Shown here: positions 57,285-64,000 of the stretch, piece after piece
Layout: every line of letters begins with the position of its first letter
Numbering within the stretch: position 1 is the first letter of the stretch
The notes under the pieces: generated by a model
Seen by the model: the letters and a program-made list of their open reading frames with translations, nothing else
What the model was told of the DNA's origin: nothing
Databases searched by the model: none
NCBI RefSeq assembly: GCF_026226775.1
Contig: NZ_JAKKOD010000001.1
Coordinates: 372,001-436,000 of the forward strand
Direction of reading: 5' to 3'
From: Avibacterium sp. 21-586
GTDB lineage: Bacteria > Pseudomonadota > Gammaproteobacteria > Enterobacterales > Pasteurellaceae
DNA: 64,000 nucleotides
Made by a program: the position numbers and the translations under genes

Positions 57285-60200
57285 GTATATCAGAAGCGCC
57301 TAAATCATCAGGAAAAGTGAAGTTTGCTGATCAAGTTTATGTCCTTAATAATGTAAATGAGGCTGACAAAATTGCTGTTCAAAAAACCGTTAAAAGACGT
57401 CATGATTTAGCTCATACAGGGGCGGTTTCCGTAGGTAGTGATAGTGCTACTCGTCAAATTATTAATGTCGCAGCAGGTTCGATCGACACTGATGCTGTTA
57501 ATGTAGCACAGTTAAAAGCGGTTGCGAATACAGGCATAAAATATGCGGGTGACAAACTAGATCCAAGTATTGAGCAAAACGGAGGAAACCCAATTAACGA
57601 GTTTGTGCGAGTGCTAGGTCAACGAACTAATGTGAAAGGGGAAGCGAAAGGCGAGTTAAGCGATGAAAATATTGGTGTGCTCTCCAACGGTACAGATACC
57701 TTAACGGTAAAACTTGCTAAACAACTTAAAAGCTTAGATAGCATAACTTTTGGTGATGTTATTCCACAAACAGGTAAGCCAACTGTCCCAGATAAAACTG
57801 TTGTTGTAAGTAAAAATGGTATTAATGCGGGCAATAAATCAATTACTAATATCGCAGGAAATTTAAACGGTGCAAAAACTGCTCCAAGTGTGGATGATGT
57901 GAATAAAATGCAAAATAATGCTGCAACAGTGGGCGATCTGTTAAATGTGGGTTGGAGTTTGCAGAATAACGGTAGAGAGAAAGATTTTATAAAGCCATAT
58001 GATACAGTAAACTTTTCCAACGGTGCTAATACGTTAGCAGTGGTAGATCCTATTAGTGAGTTGCAAGATAATGTGCGCATTAATTTAACTGGCTTACCAA
58101 TAGCCTATACTGATGTTGAAGGCCACTTATTAGTGAAAGTGGGTGATAAATTCTATAAAGTAGAAGATGTCACTGATGGCAAAGTGAACGCTGGAAAAGA
58201 AAATGCTGATGCTGAACCTGTTAGTATAACCTTAGTAAACAAAGATAATATCGCTAAGCCACAAACATTAGATAATGTGAAAAGTGCGATCAATCCTGAT
58301 GGCAATAAAACTGGTGGTGACTTCACTAAAGCATTAGACCAAGCAGCGGAAAATTCTCCAAACAAAGCTGTGAATGTATCTGACTTGAAAAATGTGTCTG
58401 ATAATATCAAAAATTTATCTAACAGTATTAAAAATACCAGTAATGGCGGAGGTTTTGGATTGAAAGATGATGATGGCAAAGAAGTCAAACAAGATCTTGG
58501 TACGACTATTGAGGTGTTGGGTAAAGATGGAGTTAGCGTAAAAGTGGTCGATATTGCTGAAAAAGTTAACATACCAGCACATAAAGCATTAGAAGTGAGC
58601 CTTGATAATGATATAACCATTGGTGATGATAAAAATTCTGGCACTATCACAGTGAAAGGCAAATCAGGTAAAGATAGCGTTGCAATCGATGGCAACGCTG
58701 GTGGTTCTATTATTGTAGGAGGTGAATCAGGTAAAGATGGCGTAGATGGTCAACCAGGTATTGTACTTAAAGGTAAAAACGGTGTAATAGGCTTGACAGG
58801 TCCTGCTGGTAAAAATGGCAAGAGTCCGAAAGCAGATATTAGCCTAGCCTTTGGTGGTTCTGGAATTCGTGGTAACGATGGACCGGCTGACAAAGACAAT
58901 CAACTATCTAAAACACGTATTATATATGAGAAACCAGATGGAACTGAAGAAGAAGTGGCTACGCTTAATGATGGTATCAAATACATTGGGGATTTTGGTG
59001 ATGGAGCAGCCATAAAATTAAACAAAATTACTGAGTTGACCGGCAATATTACAGATGACAAAAATATAGATAATTTTGTTGATGGAAATATTGCTGTAGT
59101 AGCCTCTCAAAATCAAGAGGACGGAAAATTATCGTTCAAATTGGCAAAAGATTTGGTTGGTTTAGATAGTGTTATCTTTGGTCTGGTTGATTCTGTTTCC
59201 GGAAAAATAGTTGATCCGAAAAATACTGTTTTAATCGGAAAAGAGGGGATTAATGCTGGTAGCAAAAAAATTACAAATGTTGCTAAAGGTACTGATGGCA
59301 CAGATGCAGTAAACGTTAATCAATTGAATGACGTAATTAAAGGTGTCAAAGGCAAGCCAACATCAGTAAAATCCAGCGGAAATAATATTACTGTTATCAA
59401 ATCAGCAGATAAAAATGCTGAAGGTGGTGATGAGTATGTTGTATCAATGAACAAAGATATCACTATTGGCAAATTCGCTAAAGATGATCAACCTGGTGAA
59501 GCAGGTACTATTCGCGTAGCTGGTAAAGATGGAAAAGATGGGGTGACCCTTACCGTTAAAGAAGGAGGTAAACCTGGCATTGATGGCAAAGATACTAAAC
59601 CACGTCTTGATGTAAACGGTGAAGATGTAGCTACACTAAGTGATGGTTTAAAATTTGAAGGTAATCAAGGGGGTATTATTGAGAAAAAACTCAATAACAC
59701 TGTAACAGTAAAAGGTGCTTTAGATAATAACGCTGATGCAACTGCATCTAACACCCGAGTAGATATTGAAAATGGTGAGCTTATTATTAAAATGGCAAAA
59801 ATGCTTAAAGACCTTGAAGGAGTTGAATTCAAAGACAGAGATGGTAATACTGTGGTTGTGAAAAATGGGAGTATCGTAATCATTAGTAAAAATAATTCTG
59901 ACAAAGCGGTTAAACTTAGTGGAAATGGCTTAGACAACGGCGGTAATACTATTACTAATGTTGCGGATGGTGTAAATCCAAAAGATGCAGTGAATAAAAG
60001 GCAGTTAGATCAGAAAATGGGGGCATTTAAGGTCACTACAAATAGTGATAATGCTAAATCTAAAGAGATCAAAAATCTTGATACTGTTGACTTTATCAAT
60101 GGCAACAATACTGTAGTGAGTAAAATGGATACACCTAAAGGCACGAAAGTGAAAGTTGATCTTGCTAAAGATTTAAGGAACCTTAATAGTATTGAACTGA

Positions 60201-60649
60201 AAGACTCAGTAGGTAACGTAACTAACGTAACTGCTAATGGCATAAGTATTACTGGCACTAATGCTGTAGGCAAAGCAAGCAATGTGAATTTAACAGCTGA
60301 CGGATTGGATAACGGTGGTAACCGTATTACTAATGTAGCGCCTGGTGTAAAAGGTACAGATGCAATAAATGTAAATCAGTTTAACGCTATGGGTAACCGT
60401 ATTGACAATGTTGATCGAAAAGCGCGCGGTGGTATTGCAAGTTCAACCGCTATGGCAAACTTGCCACAATCTTATATTCCTGGTCATTCCATAGTAGCTG
60501 TGGCTGCAGGCACATACCGTGGTGCAAATGCGGTAGCTGTGGGTATTTCTCGTATTTCAGACAGTGGGCATGTGATCATTAAATTAAGTGGCTCTACCGA
60601 CTCTAAAGGAGGTACAAATGCTGGTGCAGGTGTAGGCTATCTATGGTAA
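57194..60649 (+). pseudogene. Trimeric autotransporter adhesin, stalk and membrane anchor (out of frame with its start)
   Basis: It continues the head in the +1 frame (QGSVADRVGFAIANDSSKEN). Stalk connectors follow (TDAVNVAQLKAV, GTDAVNVNQLNDV, NPKDAVNKRQLDQ, GTDAINVNQFNAMG). A short collagen-like G-X-Y tract lies near 58730-58830 (GLTGPAGKNGKSP). The end is a complete YadA-type trimeric beta-barrel anchor (SSTAMANLPQSYIPGHSIVAVAAG ... GAGVGYLW; two halves). The first ATG in this frame, 57254, has no signal peptide, so the fragment could not reach the surface alone. Joined, the gene would encode about 1485 residues, Hia/YadA class. Confidence 0.88.
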
Positions 60650-60771
60650 TAAAGCTGATCTAATTTGTACAAGATACATAAGGATTAATAATGATAAATT
60701 AAGTAATAATGGACATTATGTGATTATCGTTATGCTAGATCAGACTTAATCTAACAATTCATAATAAAAAG

Positions 60772-60835
60772 TGAGAGTTTCCCCATTTAGAATATGAGTG
60801 TCAAAATTCAGTCTAAATCCAAAAGGGAACTCTCA
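60772..60835. repeat. Long inverted repeat after the autotransporter
   Basis: TGAGAGTTTCCC (from 60772) pairs with GGGAACTCTCA (ending 60835). Inside, ATTTAGA near 60785 pairs with TCTAAAT near 60812. TATTTTATT follows. It could be the autotransporter terminator, or the foldback end of a small mobile element. The rest of 60650-60924 has no gene that I can see. Confidence 0.55.
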
Positions 60836-60924
60836 TATTTTATTCTAGCAATCTTTATAAATAAGAAGTGCCTCCTTATATCTTTGATTGTTCCTGATAT
60901 AAGATCAAATTTAACTTACTCATC

Positions 60925-60976
60925 TACTGATCGGACAAGATGAGCTAACAACTGTTAGCTATATCTATTTTATAAT
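60925..60976 (+). promoter_or_regulatory. fabA promoter with FadR-like and FabR-like operators
   Basis: TACTGATCGGACAAGAT (60925-60941) matches the FadR operator pattern CTGGTC-N-GAC with flanks. AGCTAACA-AC-TGTTAGCT (60943-60960) is a near-perfect palindrome of FabR-operator size. TATAAT is at 60971-60976. E. coli fabA carries the same two sites in the same order, FadR activating and FabR repressing. Confidence 0.75.
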
Positions 60977-61040
60977 AATCCTGATAGAATATGGAATTAA
61001 TGGATATATTCCGTATTTTTATACATAGAGGAAACAAAAA

Positions 61041-61574
61041 ATGATGGACAGTTGTACACCAAATAAAAAAAGTAGCTACAGCTATGAAGACTTATTGGCA
61101 TCAGGACGTGGTGAATTATTTGGCGAACAAGGCCCACAGCTCCCCGCTCCCACAATGTTAATGATGGATCGCATTGTTGAAATGAATGAAACTGGTGGTA
61201 CTTTCGGTAAAGGCTATATTGAAGCAGAATTAGATATTCACCCCGATTTGCCTTTCTTTGGTTGCCATTTTATCGGTGATCCAGTTATGCCGGGTTGTTT
61301 AGGGCTAGATGCGATGTGGCAACTTGTCGGTTTTTATCTTGGCTGGATCGGTGGTAAAGGTAAAGGCAGAGCCTTAGGCGTAGGTGAAGTGAAATTCACC
61401 GGACAAATTTTACCAACGGCAAAAAAAGTGATTTATCGCATTAATATGAAACGTGTGGTAAATCGCAAATTAGTAATGGGCTTAGCAGACGGTGAAGTTG
61501 AAGTGGATGGGCGCATAATTTACACCGCCACAGATCTTAAAGTAGGCTTATTCCAAGATACTTCAGCATTCTAA
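61041..61574 (+). CDS. fabA: 3-hydroxydecanoyl-ACP dehydratase/isomerase FabA
   Basis: A 177-residue enzyme that introduces the double bond of unsaturated fatty acids at the 10-carbon stage. Catalytic H76 is in [17 protein letters not shown] and D90 follows in GLDAMWQL. The rest, including [15 protein letters not shown] and [14 protein letters not shown], matches E. coli FabA (172 residues), with six more residues at the N-terminus. AGAGGAAACAAAAA precedes the ATG-ATG. Confidence 0.97.
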   Translation: MMDSCTPNKKSSYSYEDLLASGRGELFGEQGPQLPAPTMLMMDRIVEMNETGGTFGKGYIEAELDIHPDLPFFGCHFIGDPVMPGCLGLDAMWQLVGFYLGWIGGKGKGRALGVGEVKFTGQILPTAKKVIYRINMKRVVNRKLVMGLADGEVEVDGRIIYTATDLKVGLFQDTSAF

Positions 61575-61597
61575 TTGCTAAAACGGTTTCACTTATT

Positions 61598-61634
61598 GGC
61601 TCAAATGTGATCACTTTTTCATTTGAGCCTTTTT
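61598..61634 (+). terminator. Terminator after fabA
   Basis: GGCTCAAATG (61598-61607) pairs with CATTTGAGCC (61620-61629), followed by TTTTTC. Confidence 0.92.
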
Positions 61635-61647
61635 CATCGTGATTGCT

Positions 61648-62130
61648 TTATTCTGTATCATCCATAATATCAGCAAAATGTGCTTGTAGCACATCCGCTA
61701 AATCTTGTGGTGCCAGTTCCACACTTAACCCCCGTTTACCACCAGAAACATAAATTTGTGAAAAGGTTAAGGCAGATTGTGCAATAACCGTTTTCAGTTT
61801 TCTTTTTTGCCCCAAAGGGCTAATCCCGCCAATTAAATAACCCGAGCTTTTTTGTGCGGCATCTTTGTCTGCCATTTCCACTTTTTTCACACCAATGGCT
61901 TTCGCGGCTTTCTTTAAATTCAGCATATTTGCCGTAGGAAGCACAAAACAAGCAAGCTTTTTCTGATCGCCATTTTCCGCCACAAGCAAGGTTTTGAAAG
62001 ATTGCTCGGGTGCGATGTCTAATTTTTCTGCGGCTTCATCACCAAAATGGGTATTGTTTGGATCGTGATCATAACTATGTAAAACAAAAGGGATTTTATG
62101 CTTTTTTAATAAATCAATGGCTGGTGTCAT
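61648..62130 (-). CDS. ybaK: Cys-tRNA(Pro) deacylase YbaK
   Basis: A 160-residue single-domain editing enzyme that hydrolyses cysteine wrongly attached to tRNA-Pro. [68 protein letters not shown] and [14 protein letters not shown] follow the family, including the conserved Lys and GGISP loop. It is divergent from usg. Confidence 0.95.
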   Translation of the reverse strand: MTPAIDLLKKHKIPFVLHSYDHDPNNTHFGDEAAEKLDIAPEQSFKTLLVAENGDQKKLACFVLPTANMLNLKKAAKAIGVKKVEMADKDAAQKSSGYLIGGISPLGQKRKLKTVIAQSALTFSQIYVSGGKRGLSVELAPQDLADVLQAHFADIMDDTE

Positions 62131-62203
62131 TTTCTTTTCCTATCAGAATTCGGTAGAATACAGCGCTTATTTTACGCTGATTATTAAAATCAAGGGAGAA
62201 AAA

Positions 62204-63178
62204 ATGTTAAAGATCGCCATTGCCGCAGAATTTGAATTAGCCGAAAAACTGGCTGAATGTTTAGAGCAAAGCCAGCTGGAAATTGATCAGCTATCCGTAG
62301 TGGAAATTTTTCCATTTAATGAAGAACAAGGCATTCGTTTTAATAATAAAGCGGTCGCGCAAATTGTGCCAGATGAAGTGGATTGGGCAACTTTCAATTA
62401 TGTGTTTTTCGCAGGTGAAGTGTCCGCTGCCAGCCATTTAGCGAAAGCTGCGGAAGCAGGCTGCGTGGTGATTGATCTATTCGGGCTTTGTGCTAGCTTG
62501 CCTGATGTGCCATTGGTGATCCCAACGGTTAATGATGCACAATTAGTGGAGCTGCGTCAGCGTAATATTGTGTCTTTACCTAATCCGCAAGTCACCCAAA
62601 GTATTTTGCCATTAAGCGAAATTTTGCAAAATTACCCATTAAAACAAGTGGTTGTTAGCTCGCTTTTGCCAGCTTCTTATATGGGCGATGAAAAAGTGGC
62701 ACAACTTGCAGGGCAGACCGCACAGCTATTAAATGGTATTCCTTTAGATGAAAATGCTCAGCGTTTAGCCTTTGATGTTTTCCCAGTAAAAAGTGCGAAT
62801 TTGAGCGCACAAGTGCAGAAAATTTTTCCACAGCTTGATAATGTGCTTTTCCACCAAATACAAGTTCCTGTATTTTACGGCCTTGCTCAGCAAGTAAGCG
62901 CTTTTTTTGATTATGATGTGACAAGTGAAAGCGTGGTAGAAATATGGCAACAAAACAGCTTGATTGAATACCACCCAGAAAGCCAAATTACGCCGGTGAT
63001 TAATGGTGAGAATGAAAACGGTGAAAGCGAAGTCAAACTGCATATCAGCAACCTTAACCAACTACAAAGTGCCGTGGAAAATGGGATTGAATTTTGGTCA
63101 GTTGCAGATGAACAACGCTTTAACCTCGCCTTAATGGCGGTGAAGTTAGCCGAATTGGTGTATCAATCGGGCTATTGA
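62204..63178 (+). CDS. usg: Usg protein, aspartate-semialdehyde-dehydrogenase homologue without catalytic cysteine
   Basis: A 324-residue protein with the fold of aspartate-semialdehyde dehydrogenase. The segment that normally holds the catalytic cysteine (N-C-x-x-x-Q) reads LPNPQVTQSILPL, with no Cys, and the N-terminal NADP motif is degenerate. It is therefore not expected to be an active dehydrogenase; the role of Usg is unknown. The start ATG 62204 follows AAGGGAGAAAAA; a longer in-frame start would overlap ybaK. Confidence 0.88.
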   Translation: MLKIAIAAEFELAEKLAECLEQSQLEIDQLSVVEIFPFNEEQGIRFNNKAVAQIVPDEVDWATFNYVFFAGEVSAASHLAKAAEAGCVVIDLFGLCASLPDVPLVIPTVNDAQLVELRQRNIVSLPNPQVTQSILPLSEILQNYPLKQVVVSSLLPASYMGDEKVAQLAGQTAQLLNGIPLDENAQRLAFDVFPVKSANLSAQVQKIFPQLDNVLFHQIQVPVFYGLAQQVSAFFDYDVTSESVVEIWQQNSLIEYHPESQITPVINGENENGESEVKLHISNLNQLQSAVENGIEFWSVADEQRFNLALMAVKLAELVYQSGY

Positions 63179-63333
63179 TTTTATTCCAAATGGGCAATTT
63201 GTCAGTTATCTTACATATCTTACTTGGACTAAGATTTGGGCGCGAGTAGTGAATAATTAATATCGCTCAGCTATTATCAAATTTTAGATTTTTCAGGCAC
63301 AGATTTTGTGCCTTATTATTTTTTGGAGTTGTG

Positions 63334-63870
63334 ATGGAACATCGTTTAGAAGATATTATTGCTATTTTTAATCAATGCTTTGAGCAAGAATATAATACTA
63401 AATTGCTCAAAGGGGGCGATGAACCACTTTATTTACCAGCCAATGAACATTGCTCTTACAATGCCATTTATTTTGCACGAGGCTTTTATAGTAGTGCCTT
63501 GCACGAGATTTCCCATTGGCTGATCGCAGGCAAAGCACGGCGTAAATTAGAAGATTTTGGCTATTGGTATGAACCTGATGGACGTTCTGAACAACGTCAG
63601 CGAGAGTTTGAACAAGTGGAAGTGAAGCCGCAAGCCTTAGAATGGATTTTAGCCACCGCTGCAGGATTTCGTTATATTGCGAGCAGTGATAATCTTAACG
63701 GCAATCCTGGTGATACTCAGCCTTTCAAACACGCGGTTTATGAACAGGTGAAAAGCTATGCCACTAAAGGTTTACCAAAACGTGCAGAAACTTTACGCCA
63801 AGCCCTTGCCAAATTTTACGGCACGCCAGATTGCATTAATTTGGATTTGTTTGACGTGAATAAAATTTAG
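63334..63870 (+). CDS. epmC: Elongation factor P hydroxylase EpmC (YfcM)
   Basis: A 178-residue protein that hydroxylates the beta-lysylated lysine of EF-P. ALHEISHWLIAGKARRKLEDFGYWYEPDGR contains the HExxH metal site, and FEQVEVKPQALEW is conserved. ATG 63334 is preferred over GTG 63331 because GGAG ends 5 bases before it. EpmA, EpmB and EF-P genes are not in the window. Confidence 0.93.
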   Translation: MEHRLEDIIAIFNQCFEQEYNTKLLKGGDEPLYLPANEHCSYNAIYFARGFYSSALHEISHWLIAGKARRKLEDFGYWYEPDGRSEQRQREFEQVEVKPQALEWILATAAGFRYIASSDNLNGNPGDTQPFKHAVYEQVKSYATKGLPKRAETLRQALAKFYGTPDCINLDLFDVNKI

Positions 63871-63900
63871 AAATTGAACTTAAAAATCAGCGAAATTTGC

Positions 63901-63937
63901 ACCGCACTTTCTTTATTTATGTTCTAAAAAGTGCGGT
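63901..63937. terminator. Inverted uptake-signal pair after epmC
   Basis: ACCGCACTTT (63901-63910) and AAAGTGCGGT (63928-63937) face each other across 17 bases. The stem can act as a terminator, though the T run is short. Confidence 0.7.
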
Positions 63938-63968
63938 GTAAAATTTTAAAAATTTAACGGAATATTGA

Positions 63969-64000
63969 ATGTTAGCATTAGAAATCAAAGGATTAACCAA
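63969..64000 (+). CDS. Start of a probable ABC transporter ATPase (partial)
   Basis: ATG at 63969 opens a frame reading MLALEIKGLT before the window ends. An LE-I-KGLT opening is common in ABC ATPases of drug-export type. AACGGAATATTGA precedes it. Only ten codons are visible, so this is a guess. Confidence 0.35.
   Translation, partial: MLALEIKGLT

Overview
The window looks like chromosome of a Pasteurellaceae bacterium. Evidence: about 30 copies or near-copies of the Haemophilus-type DNA uptake signal (AAAGTGCGGT or its complement), modest G+C, and gene content and order typical of the family (cydC-cydD-trxB-cnoX, tandem ferritins ftnA-ftnB, fnr with uspE, accD-folC). The AAGTGCGGT form of the signal points to the Haemophilus / Aggregatibacter / Pasteurella / Avibacterium side rather than the Actinobacillus pleuropneumoniae side. 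I cannot name the species.

Layout. 1-9.9 kb: the last codons of an OmpA-like gene, then a 3253-residue BapA/LapA-type secreted adhesin whose core is a 1671-bp DNA repeat present about 2.8 times. 10.2-16.4 kb: pyruvate dehydrogenase operon (aceE, aceF, lpdA). 16.4-18.0 kb: infC (AUU start), rpmI, rplT with structured leaders. 18.3-22.2 kb: hrpA. 22.4-22.6 kb: 4.5S RNA gene ffs. 22.7-28.1 kb (minus): cydC, cydD, trxB, cnoX. 28.2-30.7 kb: decayed inverted-repeat element, CRP site, cstA-family transporter, candidate antisense small RNA, rplY. 30.8-34.9 kb: patatin phospholipase, truA, accD, folC. 35.0-39.3 kb: uspE, fnr, a small membrane ORF, ftnB, ftnA, lysO. 39.3-43.8 kb: ybjD, moeB, moeA, folE. 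43.8-47.3 kb: ybhK/yvcK, then the molybdenum-cofactor riboswitch and moaA-moaC-moaD-moaE. 47.4-50.2 kb: glpQ remnant, a MOSC protein, dacB. 50.3-52.9 kb: greA with a terminator-like leader, kdsC, kdsD, and RNase P RNA (rnpB). 53.0-61.6 kb: matP, higBA toxin-antitoxin, ycbZ, a frameshifted trimeric autotransporter, fabA. 61.6-64 kb: ybaK, usg, epmC and the start of a probable ABC ATPase.

Functional themes. Molybdenum-cofactor synthesis is concentrated at 41-47 kb (moeA, moeB, moaACDE under a riboswitch; no moaB in the window). The matP-ycbZ-fabA order known from enterobacteria is kept, but it is interrupted by higBA on one side and by the trimeric autotransporter on the other. The fabA promoter keeps adjacent FadR-like and FabR-like operators. 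Two large surface adhesins (one intact, one with a 1-nt frameshift) lie in uptake-signal-free DNA and are the main accessory regions.

I found no CRISPR array, intact insertion sequence, tRNA or rRNA gene. The most unusual observations are: the near-identical 1671-bp adhesin repeats; a MoeB lacking its zinc-site cysteines; a CnoX lacking thioredoxin-site cysteines; an ffs terminator whose loop is one strand of the RNA's own closing stem; a possible antisense RNA before rplY; and the disrupted autotransporter and glpQ genes. I did not find a clearly new multi-gene system.
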